DNA of 7,788 bases from assembly GCA_937915915.1 (NCBI GenBank), contig CALGGN010000213.1, positions 1 through 7,788 of the forward strand, given 5' to 3'. The stretch's first letter is position 1. Every line of letters starts with the position of its first letter. The notes under the pieces were generated by a model. That model made no database searches. It saw only the letters and a list, made by a program, of their open reading frames with translations, and was not told the origin of the DNA. The position numbers and the translations under genes are program-made. Source of the stretch: an uncultured Selenomonas sp. (GTDB lineage Bacteria > Bacillota > Negativicutes > Selenomonadales > Selenomonadaceae). Shown here one piece after another: positions 1-6,882 of the stretch.

Positions 1-1
1 C

Positions 2-1222
2 CTCCAGGGGATCCTGGCGGATATAGAGAGCAGGGCGCTGCCGCTGATGGAGCAGGAGTCCGGGATCTCCGAATATGAGGATATCCACAGCTTCGTGGAG
101 GCCATTCTCACGGACAGGATCGGGGAGGCGGGAAAGCGCCTGCACACCGGACGCAGCCGCAACGACCAGGTGGCTCTCGATGTGCGCCTGTACACGCGGG
201 AGGCGGCGGATCAGATCCGCAGGGAGCTTTTGCATCTGCTGGAGACAGTCCTGGACCTCATGGAGGCCCACAGGGAGACCTGCATGCCGGGCTTTACCCA
301 CTTGCAGAAGGCCCAGCCGACGACCCTGGCCCACTACCTGGGAGCCTATTTCGAGATGCTCCGAAGGGATTATGCCCGCATCTCGGACTGCCGCAGCCGC
401 ATGAATGAGTGTCCGCTCGGGGCCGGCGCCCTGGCGGGAACGACCTATCCGCTCGACCGCGCCTATGCTGCGGCGGAACTGGGCTTTGCCTGTGCGACGC
501 GCAATTCCATGGACAGTGTCTCTGACCGGGATTATCTGCTGGAGATGCTGTCAGATCTCTCTATCCTGATGATGCACCTTTCCCGGTTCTCGGAGGAACT
601 GATCCTCTGGAACTCCAATGAATACCGCTTCCTGGAGATGGACGACGCCTTCTCAACGGGGAGCAGCATCATGCCGCAGAAAAAGAACCCGGACATCTGC
701 GAGCTCGTCCGCGGCAAGACCGGGCGCGTCTACGGCGACCTGATGGCGCTGCTGACCATGCTCAAGGGCCTGCCGCTGGCCTACAACAAGGACATGCAGG
801 AGGACAAGGAGCCCGCCTTCGACGCGATCGACACCGCCCTGGCCTGCATCCCCCTCTTTGCCCAGATGCTGCGCACGATCCACTTCAATAAAGAAGCCAT
901 GGAGAAAAGCGCGATGCGGGGGTTCACGAACGCGACGGATGCAGCCGATTATCTGGTCGGCAGGGGCGTGCCCTTCCGGGATGCCCACGGCATCATCGGC
1001 CGGCTGGTCCTGCACTGCATCGAGGAGGGAAAAGGGATCGAGGAACTCTCTCTGAAGGAACTTCGGCAGTTCTCGGATCAGTTCGGACCGGACATCTATG
1101 AGGCGATTTCCCTGCGGGCCTGCGTCAACCGCCGCCTGACCGCAGGTGCCCCCGGCGAGGCGGCTATGGAGGAGGAGATCCGTCTCTCCCGGACCTGGCT
1201 GGCGGAGCAGGCCGCCGGTTGA
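2..1222 (+). CDS. argH: Argininosuccinate lyase, C-terminal ~406 residues (5' end outside window)
   Basis: ArgH splits argininosuccinate into arginine and fumarate, the last step of arginine biosynthesis, as a cytosolic homotetramer of the fumarase/aspartase superfamily. The reading frame is open from base 2, so the ATG at 47 is internal and the true start lies upstream; family members are about 460-475 residues, so roughly 55-70 are missing. Numbering from base 2, I see HTGRSRNDQ at residues 48-56 (substrate-binding region), GFTHLQKAQP around 98-107 with the conserved His at 100, and the superfamily signature GSSIMPQKKNP at 220-230, which carries the catalytic serine loop. The C-terminal domain is complete and ends at a TGA (1220-1222). 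No frameshift or missing key residue is seen. No other arg gene is visible; an argG partner upstream is common in other genomes but cannot be seen here. I see no clear intrinsic terminator after the stop. Confidence 0.97.
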   Translation, partial: LQGILADIESRALPLMEQESGISEYEDIHSFVEAILTDRIGEAGKRLHTGRSRNDQVALDVRLYTREAADQIRRELLHLLETVLDLMEAHRETCMPGFTHLQKAQPTTLAHYLGAYFEMLRRDYARISDCRSRMNECPLGAGALAGTTYPLDRAYAAAELGFACATRNSMDSVSDRDYLLEMLSDLSILMMHLSRFSEELILWNSNEYRFLEMDDAFSTGSSIMPQKKNPDICELVRGKTGRVYGDLMALLTMLKGLPLAYNKDMQEDKEPAFDAIDTALACIPLFAQMLRTIHFNKEAMEKSAMRGFTNATDAADYLVGRGVPFRDAHGIIGRLVLHCIEEGKGIEELSLKELRQFSDQFGPDIYEAISLRACVNRRLTAGAPGEAAMEEEIRLSRTWLAEQAAG

Positions 1223-1446
1223 AAAGCTGCAGGTAAAATGCTGGCCGTTGAATAATCGAACTTATTGAAAAATCGAACTTATAAGAAGATTTTGGCATAC
1301 GCAGTTCCGCTTAACGCGGGGCAGGGGCTTATCAATGATTTCTTGCGTAAAATGGCAATAGTTCAAGAGCATGGGTTCGCTTTATACGGCTTAGGATGAC
1401 GGTATATCTGTTTACGTGCAGGAAGGATGTGCAAAGGGGGTAGGAA
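1223..1446. other. Non-coding gap after argH, no gene recognised
   Basis: This 224-base stretch is visibly more AT-rich than the flanking genes and codes for nothing I recognise. It contains only very short ORFs: one of 15 codons starting at the ATG at 1352, and another of 15 codons at 1396-1443. It holds the direct repeat at 1254-1282 and a weak stem, CCGC (1307-1310) with GCGG (1316-1319), that has no following T-run and so does not qualify as a terminator. I could not find a -35/-10 pair with acceptable spacing, although a promoter for the downstream genes would be expected somewhere here. It may be partly decayed coding sequence, given the gene remnant that follows. Confidence 0.5.
1254..1282. 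repeat. 12-bp direct repeat, 17-bp period, overlapping an imperfect palindrome
   Basis: The 12-mer AATCGAACTTAT occurs at 1254-1265 and exactly again at 1271-1282, separated by 5 bases. The first copy lies inside an imperfect palindrome, TTGAATAA (1248-1255) with TTATTGAA (1262-1269), which has one mismatch and a 6-base centre. The second copy ends in the perfect palindrome CTTATAAG (1278-1285). The arrangement could be a regulator binding site or a small duplication scar. It is placed 26-60 bases after the argH stop, so it is unlikely to control argH. Confidence 0.55.
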
Positions 1447-1578
1447 ATGTTTGAGAATATCATTGCGGAACGCATGGGAAGGCTTCATACGGAATCGGCC
1501 TTTCAGATCCTGGCGGAGGCCAACGAGCTGGAGGCGCAGGGGCAGAAGGGGATCGACTGGCAGCTGCCCGATATTTGA
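1447..1578 (+). pseudogene. 43-codon ORF resembling the N-terminus of a PLP-dependent aminotransferase; probable remnant
   Basis: The ORF starts at an ATG preceded by a strong purine-rich Shine-Dalgarno (AAAGGGGG at 1433-1440, 6 bases upstream) and ends at TGA 1576-1578. It is too short for most gene finders. The product begins MFENIIAERMGRLHTESAFQ and continues through LEAQGQKG to PDI. From memory of the family, many class I/II PLP aminotransferases start with a helix of the form ERxxRLxTESAFxxLAxAxxLEAQG, followed by DIIHLEIGEPDF. Here the first part matches well and the second appears as GIDWQLPDI and then a stop, as if the conserved IGEPDF strand were damaged and about 350 downstream residues lost. 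In none of the three frames after 1578 do I see the aminotransferase continuing. My reading is a truncated remnant kept with its old translation signals. A functional small protein or a leader peptide for sbcD is the alternative. It is 65 bases upstream of sbcD. Confidence 0.5.
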
Positions 1579-1643
1579 GGTTTAAGGCGTGCGGATTACG
1601 GTTGCGCGAAAAGAGAATCAGCGGGAATTACAGGTGAAAACCA

Positions 1644-2801
1644 ATGAAATTCATACATTTGGCAGATCTGCATATCGGAAAGTCTGTGAAGGATTTCAGC
1701 ATGATCGAGGATCAGAAATATATTTTGGAGCAGGTGCTTGCCGTGGTGGAGCGGGAGGGCATCGATGCGGCGCTGATTTCCGGGGACGTATATGACCGCA
1801 CGGTTCCTTCCGAGGAGGCCGTCCGTGTCGTTGATGATTTCATTTATCGGCTGTCGGAACTATCGACAAAGGTTTTGCTGATCAGCGGGAATCACGACTC
1901 GGATGAGCGGCTGAACTTCGGCAGCAGATTGTTTGCGGCAAGAGGCGTTTATTTTTGCACGAAATATGACGGCAGTCTTTACAAGCAGACTTTTGAGGAT
2001 GAATTCGGGCCGATCCATTTTTACCTGCTTCCCTTTGTGAAAGCATCCCAGGTGAAGCATTTCCATCCCGAGGAAAAAATCGAGAGCTACGATCAGGCGG
2101 TGCGCGTTGCCATCGCAAAGGGCAATGTGGATCCCAAGGAGCGGAATGTGATCCTTGCGCATCAGTTCGTTGCGGGGAAGTCGGGGGAGGTCCTGCTGGG
2201 CGGCTCGGAAGGCCCGTCCGTGGCGAATGTGGGGCTGGTGGATCGCATTGGCTGCGACTGCTTCGATGATTTTGACTATGCGGCGCTGGGGCATATCCAC
2301 AAGGCGCAGCAAGTTGGCAGGGAAGAGGTGCGCTACGCGGGGACGCCGCTGAAATACCATGCGGACGAGGTGAGGGATGAGAAGTCCATGCCCATTGTCA
2401 CGATGGGAAGAAAGGGCGATGTGCGGATCGAGCTCAGGCCCTTCAAGCCCCTTCGCGATATGCGAAGCTTGAAGGGGCGGCTGAAGCAGCTTCTGGCAGC
2501 GGAAAATATCAGGGAGCCGGAGGATTATATCTTCGTTACCTTGACGGATGAGGACATCATCAGTGATGCCATGAGCATTTTCCGCCAGATTTATCCGAAT
2601 ACCATGCAAATCCGGTATGACAATGCCCATACACAGGGAATCGAGCTGGCGGACCCGTCGAAGATCGCGGAGATGAGGAGCTTTCCTGAGCTGATTTCGG
2701 ATTTTTACCGGCAGATGTACCAGCAGGAAATCTCCACGGAGGAAATGAAGCTCATGGAGCGGATCGCGAGGGAGGCAGGGATTCTGGATGCAACCGACTA
2801 A
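1644..2801 (+). CDS. sbcD: Nuclease SbcCD subunit D (Mre11-type metallophosphoesterase)
   Basis: SbcD is the nuclease subunit of SbcDC, which opens hairpins and trims blocked or palindromic DNA ends using the ATPase SbcC; it acts on the chromosome in the cytoplasm. The 385-residue product has the usual family length (~380-400). The Mn-binding phosphoesterase motifs are all present in order: DLH with D8 and H10, SGDVYDR with D48, SGNHDS with N83 and H84, H173 in AHQF, and GHIH with H217 and H219. The C-terminal SbcD domain follows from about residue 255. The ATG at 1644 is chosen because MKFIHLADLHIG is the canonical N-terminus and AGGTGA (1632-1637) sits 6 bases upstream. The 3' end overlaps sbcC by 14 bases. 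The gene contains an unusually strong inverted repeat at 2439-2476. An ORF beginning at 1589 in another frame overlaps the start and is not considered real. Confidence 0.97.
   Translation: MKFIHLADLHIGKSVKDFSMIEDQKYILEQVLAVVEREGIDAALISGDVYDRTVPSEEAVRVVDDFIYRLSELSTKVLLISGNHDSDERLNFGSRLFAARGVYFCTKYDGSLYKQTFEDEFGPIHFYLLPFVKASQVKHFHPEEKIESYDQAVRVAIAKGNVDPKERNVILAHQFVAGKSGEVLLGGSEGPSVANVGLVDRIGCDCFDDFDYAALGHIHKAQQVGREEVRYAGTPLKYHADEVRDEKSMPIVTMGRKGDVRIELRPFKPLRDMRSLKGRLKQLLAAENIREPEDYIFVTLTDEDIISDAMSIFRQIYPNTMQIRYDNAHTQGIELADPSKIAEMRSFPELISDFYRQMYQQEISTEEMKLMERIAREAGILDATD
2439..2476. repeat. Strong nested inverted repeat (hairpin) inside sbcD
   Basis: CCCTTCAAGC (2439-2448) pairs perfectly over 10 bp with GCTTGAAGGG (2467-2476). 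Inside it, after a 3-base CCC bulge, TTCGC (2452-2456) pairs with GCGAA (2462-2466) around the loop GATAT. This gives 15 bp of stem in 38 bases. A competing stem is also possible: GCCCCTTC (2447-2454) with GAAGGGGC (2471-2478). It lies in frame within sbcD codons about 266-278, encoding part of the linker into the C-terminal domain, and no T-run follows, so it is not an intrinsic terminator. Confidence 0.75.
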
Positions 2802-5800
2802 ACTGATCATCAGCGCCTTTGGGCCGTATGCCGGAACCATGCCTGCCATTGCATTTTCGGATTTTGCGTCCGCCGGGCTGTTCCTGATTTCGGGGGAGAC
2901 CGGCGCGGGGAAGACCACGATTTTTGACGCGATTTCCTTTGCGCTGTTCGGGGAGACCAGCGGCAGCTTCAAAAACAATAAGTATCTGAAAAGCGAGTTC
3001 GCGGAAAAGGACACGGATTCCTATGTGGATTTTTATTTCCTGCATCAGGGGAAGGAATACCATATCCGCCGCGAGCCTTCTTACATGCGCCCGAAAAAGG
3101 GCGGAGGGGTGAAAGAGGAGAAGGAGCGGGCCGTGCTGTACCCGGCGGCGGATGTGCCCGTGGAGGGCGTCAAGGCGGTCAACCAATACGTCGCGGAGCT
3201 GCTGAACATTGATTTCAGGCAGTTCAAGCAGGTCGCGATGATCGCCCAGGGCGAGTTCTGGAATCTGCTGAACGCGAAGACCGAGGAGCGCACCCAGATC
3301 CTGCGCAATATCTTTCTGACGGAGGGGTACCGAAGGATGGAAGGCAAGCTCGGAGACCTGCAGAAGGAGAGCTTCGTGCAGCGTGAGGATGCCAGGAAGG
3401 CCATTTTGCAATTCATGGAAGGCGTGAAGGCAGAGCCGGAGACGGATTTGATGCGCAGTCTGGAAGAATTCGTCCTGCGCATGGAACATACGCAGACGTT
3501 GTGGAACATGGAAGATATCTTTGGGATGATCGACAGCATCATCTCATCGGACAGGCTGCAGGCAGGGGCGCGGAACGAGGAAGCCGCAGCCATCGAGAAA
3601 CAGCTGAAGGACATCCGTGCCCGGATCACGGCGGCGGAGAGCAGCAATGCGCTGTTTGCCGACGTAAGGAAGCATGAAGATGCCGTGAAAACACTGGAAG
3701 GAAAAAGTGAGGCCGTTGCGCAGGCGAAGGAGAAGGCGGATCTGCGCGCCAAGGCCACCCATCGCGTGAATCCGCTGTATCAGGCATATCTGGAACAGGC
3801 ACAGAGCGTTGCGGGGATCCGGGCGGATATCCGAAGGAAAACAGGGGAATACGGGAAAGCCGCGGAGGATGCAGAAAGGGCTGCGGAAAAGCTGAAGGAG
3901 GCAAGGGCGAGGGAAAGCCTTGTTTCGGATTACGGCATAGCGGCTAATGAGATCCGAACGCAGGAGGAAAGCTATCGGCAGCGGGACGTTGCCATGAAAA
4001 ATGCTGCGGCGCACAAGGCATCCTTCGAGCAAGCGGAACAGTCTGTCCGGCGCATGGAGGAGGAGAAACAGCAGCAGACGGAGCTGCTGAAGCACCTGGA
4101 ACAGCAGGCAATCGAGCTGAGGGACAGCGCCGAGCTGGCATGGAAGAGCGAGCGGCAGATGAAGCAGTACGAGGAGCTTTCACGGAGTGCCGAGGAGATG
4201 CAGGACTCTGTGGAAATGCTTCTTGGGGAGGAGGGGCAGCTTCGGAAAAAGCAGGAGGCAGCATCCGCCAAGATCAAGGCGTGGGAAGCATCCTCTCAGA
4301 GGCGGATGACTGCCGAAAAGATGCTGGACGGCTGCAGGGCCGGGCTTCTCGCGCAGCTTTTGCAGGATGGCGAGGCATGTCCTGTGTGCGGCTCGCGGGA
4401 GCATCCGTCCCCCGCAAAGCTGCCGGAGGAATCCGTGACGGAGGAGCAGCTTCGGATTTATCAGGAACGGGAGGAAGCCGCCAGAGCAGAAAAGGAAGAG
4501 GCTGTCAGAAAGGCGGAAACCGCGGGAAGCGCCTATCGGACGAAGGCGGATCACCTGCGCATGGATCTTTTGGATCTGCTGGAGCATGAGCCGGTGCAGA
4601 CGGAGGATCGGCCAACGGACGACTGGCAAGCGAACCGGGAGCTTTTGCGTGGGGTAACTCTTAAGCTGAAGCATGCGCAGGAGACAGCGGAAAAGGAATA
4701 TCACAGGCAAGAGGAACGGAAGAAAGCAGGCATAGAGGTATCGGAACGGGCGCAGAAGCTTCGGGATACAGCCCTTCCGGGGCTGGAACAGCGCATTGGA
4801 AAAGCTCGTCAAGTTTGCGAAGAAGCAAGGCTGGCCATGACGGAGGATGAAACGATCCTCAAGGCTCTGAAAGGGCTGAAATATGAGAGCTGGGAAAAGG
4901 CGGAGGCCGAGCTGAAGCGGATGGAATCCGAGATGGCAGGGATCCAGAGAGGCATCGAACAGGCGCAGAGGCAATCCGAAGCAGCCGCAAAGCGGGAGAC
5001 GGAGCTCAGGACGGAGCTTGCGACATGGAAGCAGTCCCTTGCAAAAGCGGAGCAGGTATGCGGCGAAAAGCAGAAGAGCTATGAGGAGGAGCGCGGGAAG
5101 TTCTTTGCGTCGGAGGAACTGTTCCGGAGCTATCTTTCCACGCCGCAGGCAATCGAGACCTTGCAGCAGCGGATTTCTGACCATGAGAGCAATTTGAAGG
5201 CGGCGAGATCCCTTTTGGCGGAGGCACAGAGCAAGATCCGGGGAAGGGAATTCATACAGCTGGACGAGTATCGGCAGAAAGAGGCGGAGCTGGACGCTGC
5301 GTACAGGCAGGCGGCAAAGGCCTGCACTGTCGTGGAGGGACGCATCCAGCGGAACCGGGAGATCCGGGAGAAGATAGAGGCGAAGTCCACCGCCTATGAG
5401 AAGGCGTATCGGGAGAACCAGATGCACAGGCGGCTTTACGCGCTGGTCAGCGGGAATATCCCGGGGGGCAGCGTGAAAATCACGCTGGAGCAATACGTTC
5501 AGACGGCGGGTTTCGACAGCATCATTGCGGCTGCGAACAAGCGGCTGGTGCCCATGAGCGACGGGCAGTTCGAGCTCTGCCGGAAGCAGAATCTGGACAG
5601 CAGGAAGAGCAAGGAAATCCTGGATCTGGAGGTACTGGACAACTTCACGGGGACGCGCAGGCCCGTCGGGAATCTTTCTGGCGGCGAGAGCTTCAAGGCA
5701 TCTCTGAGCCTTGCCCTCGGCCTTTCGGATACCGTGTCCCAGAATCTGGGCGGCATCCAGATGGATGCGCTGTTCATCGACGAGGGGTTTGGCACGCTGG

Positions 5801-5970
5801 ACAAAAAATCCATCGACGGCGCGATGGAGATCCTGATGGACCTGTCAGGGAAGGGCAAGCTGGTCGGCGTGATCAGCCACAGAGAGGAACTGATCGAAAG
5901 CATCCCGCAGCAGATCCGTGTGATGAAGACCAGAAATGGAAGCGAGTTCACCATGGAGACCGACCGATAA
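2788..5970 (+). CDS. sbcC: Nuclease SbcCD subunit C (Rad50-type SMC-like ATPase)
   Basis: SbcC is the ATPase and DNA-tethering subunit of SbcDC. Its two ends form an ABC-type head that binds ATP and SbcD, and its long arms are joined by a zinc hook. The 1060-residue product matches family length (about 1050-1130). Motifs seen: Walker A GETGAGKT at 36-43; Q-loop Gln154 in AQGEF; long Glu/Lys/Ala/Gln-rich coiled coil from about 180 to 500; zinc hook CPVC at 531-534, exactly mid-protein; returning coiled coil to about 890; signature LSGGES at 963-968; Walker B and D-loop from LFIDEG (995-1000) to LD (1004-1005); and H-loop His1031. All look intact. The ATG at 2788 lies within the last codons of sbcD, with GGAGG (2771-2775) and AGGG (2777-2780) upstream in sbcD, so the two are probably translationally coupled, which suits a fixed-ratio complex. 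Long ORFs on the opposite strand in this gene are composition shadows. Confidence 0.97.
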   Translation: MQPTKLIISAFGPYAGTMPAIAFSDFASAGLFLISGETGAGKTTIFDAISFALFGETSGSFKNNKYLKSEFAEKDTDSYVDFYFLHQGKEYHIRREPSYMRPKKGGGVKEEKERAVLYPAADVPVEGVKAVNQYVAELLNIDFRQFKQVAMIAQGEFWNLLNAKTEERTQILRNIFLTEGYRRMEGKLGDLQKESFVQREDARKAILQFMEGVKAEPETDLMRSLEEFVLRMEHTQTLWNMEDIFGMIDSIISSDRLQAGARNEEAAAIEKQLKDIRARITAAESSNALFADVRKHEDAVKTLEGKSEAVAQAKEKADLRAKATHRVNPLYQAYLEQAQSVAGIRADIRRKTGEYGKAAEDAERAAEKLKEARARESLVSDYGIAANEIRTQEESYRQRDVAMKNAAAHKASFEQAEQSVRRMEEEKQQQTELLKHLEQQAIELRDSAELAWKSERQMKQYEELSRSAEEMQDSVEMLLGEEGQLRKKQEAASAKIKAWEASSQRRMTAEKMLDGCRAGLLAQLLQDGEACPVCGSREHPSPAKLPEESVTEEQLRIYQEREEAARAEKEEAVRKAETAGSAYRTKADHLRMDLLDLLEHEPVQTEDRPTDDWQANRELLRGVTLKLKHAQETAEKEYHRQEERKKAGIEVSERAQKLRDTALPGLEQRIGKARQVCEEARLAMTEDETILKALKGLKYESWEKAEAELKRMESEMAGIQRGIEQAQRQSEAAAKRETELRTELATWKQSLAKAEQVCGEKQKSYEEERGKFFASEELFRSYLSTPQAIETLQQRISDHESNLKAARSLLAEAQSKIRGREFIQLDEYRQKEAELDAAYRQAAKACTVVEGRIQRNREIREKIEAKSTAYEKAYRENQMHRRLYALVSGNIPGGSVKITLEQYVQTAGFDSIIAAANKRLVPMSDGQFELCRKQNLDSRKSKEILDLEVLDNFTGTRRPVGNLSGGESFKASLSLALGLSDTVSQNLGGIQMDALFIDEGFGTLDKKSIDGAMEILMDLSGKGKLVGVISHREELIESIPQQIRVMKTRNGSEFTMETDR

Positions 5971-6056
5971 AATATTTTGGGTCTTTTCAAGCGGGGATTT
6001 TTGCGATAAGATACAAGGATAGGCAGAAAGCTCGGAACAGGAGAGGATAAAATTAC
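5971..6056. other. 86-bp gap between sbcC and the NYN gene
   Basis: This short AT-richer gap begins with the palindrome AAAATATTTT (5969-5978, overlapping the sbcC stop codon). It holds the weak promoter candidate at 5984-6012 and the Shine-Dalgarno AGGAGAGG (6039-6046) of the next gene. No GC-rich stem followed by a T-run is present, so I see no intrinsic terminator and read-through from sbcC is possible. Confidence 0.5.
5984..6012 (+). promoter_or_regulatory. Weak sigma-70-type promoter candidate before the NYN gene
   Basis: TTTTCA (5984-5989) and TAAGAT (6007-6012) match the -35 and -10 consensus at 4 of 6 positions each, with an ideal 17-base spacer, and sit 45 bases before the start codon. 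Matches of this quality occur by chance, so this is only a candidate for an internal start that would let the NYN gene be expressed apart from sbcDC. Confidence 0.22.
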
Positions 6057-6848
6057 ATGGATCAAGTTGATATGGAGAAGATGGACAATAAAATCGCGGT
6101 CATGATCGACTCGGACAATACGCAGCTTTCCAAGCTGGAGTCGGTGCTTCAGGAGGTGTCGACCCATGGGCGCATCGTGGTCAAGCGGGCCTATGGGAAC
6201 TGGCAGAGGGAGCATCTGAAACATTGGGAGTCCGAGCTGAAGCGGCTTGCAATCAAGGCGGAGCAGCAATTCGACTACACGGTGGGGAAGAACGCCACGG
6301 ATATGGCGCTGGTGATCGACACGATCACGCTGCTGCACCGCAATATCTATGACGCCTTTGTGATTGTGTCCAGTGACAGTGATTTCACGCCCCTTGCGAT
6401 CTACCTGCGCGAATCGGGCGTCTATGTGATGGGCGTGGGGGAGAAGAAAACGCCGATTGCGTTCCGCAACAGCTGTGATGAGTTCATCTTTCTGGAAAAT
6501 CTGGATATGGAGGCTGCGCAGCAGACCATGCAGAAATCCGCATCTGAGGATGCCGCAGAGAAAAGGGGAGCCGCTGCATCGGGCGCGGACAAGGACGCGA
6601 TATCGGGCAAGCAGAAGACGGACAGCATCCAAGCGATCCATCGTCTGCTCCGCATTGCAAGCGATCAGTTTGCGGAGACAGACGGCTATACGAATCTGTC
6701 CTCGGCAGGCAGCTATATCAAGCGCGTCAAGCCCGATTTCGATGTGCGCACCTACGGCTTCAAGAAGCTGGTGCTGATGCTGGAGGCATTCCCCAAGAAA
6801 TACAAGCTGAAAAAGACCAAGAAGCTGATTTCCTATCAGTGTTTATAA
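6057..6848 (+). CDS. NYN-domain predicted RNase with C-terminal LOTUS/OST-HTH-like domain
   Basis: The product has 263 residues in two parts. Residues ~10-150 form a NYN (PIN-like) nuclease domain: MIDSDN with D18 and D20, GKNATDMAL with D82, and SSDSDF with D107 and D109 supply the expected acidic metal-binding cluster, so catalysis looks possible. A variable Ala/Lys-rich linker (about 152-188) leads to residues ~189-260, which look like a LOTUS/OST-HTH winged-helix domain (LLRIASDQFAETDGYTNLS, then a GSYIKRVKPDFDVRTYGFKK stretch and a basic tail). Family knowledge: NYN domains are RNase-like and LOTUS domains bind RNA, including G-rich RNA, so the protein is a candidate cytosolic RNA-processing or RNA-decay enzyme; its natural substrate is not known to me. 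No signal peptide or membrane segment is seen. The ATG at 6057 is supported by AGGAGAGG (6039-6046); in-frame Met6 and Met9 have no better site. It follows sbcC by 86 bases and precedes htrA by 34. Confidence 0.9.
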   Translation: MDQVDMEKMDNKIAVMIDSDNTQLSKLESVLQEVSTHGRIVVKRAYGNWQREHLKHWESELKRLAIKAEQQFDYTVGKNATDMALVIDTITLLHRNIYDAFVIVSSDSDFTPLAIYLRESGVYVMGVGEKKTPIAFRNSCDEFIFLENLDMEAAQQTMQKSASEDAAEKRGAAASGADKDAISGKQKTDSIQAIHRLLRIASDQFAETDGYTNLSSAGSYIKRVKPDFDVRTYGFKKLVLMLEAFPKKYKLKKTKKLISYQCL

Positions 6849-6882
6849 GGTGATTATATTTATCTTTTTGGAGGGATTCATC

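Noticed and set aside
1307..1319. Possible terminator stem after argH
   Set aside because: The stem has only 4 base pairs with a 5-base loop and no following T-run.
1396..1443. 15-codon ORF just before the aminotransferase-like stub
   Set aside because: It is too short to tell from chance, and no credible family assignment can be made from its sequence.
1589..1795. 68-codon + strand ORF overlapping the sbcD start
   Set aside because: It is in a different frame from sbcD, has no good ribosome binding site, and its second half is simply sbcD read out of frame.
1860..3014. 384-codon ORF on the minus strand opposite sbcD and the start of sbcC
   Set aside because: It is antisense to a gene with complete SbcD motifs, spans the sbcD/sbcC junction, and its translation shows no recognisable domain; it is a composition shadow.
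4180..5493. 437-codon ORF on the minus strand opposite sbcC
   Set aside because: Its Leu/Pro/Arg-rich translation is what the reverse complement of a Glu/Lys/Gln-rich coiled coil gives; no motif or convincing ribosome binding site.
5969..5978. AAAATATTTT palindrome at the sbcC stop as a terminator
   Set aside because: It is entirely A/T with no GC stem and no loop, so it cannot act as an intrinsic terminator of the usual kind.
5499..6641. 380-codon minus-strand ORF across the sbcC end and the NYN gene
   Set aside because: It overlaps two well-supported + strand genes and crosses their spacer; no family resemblance.
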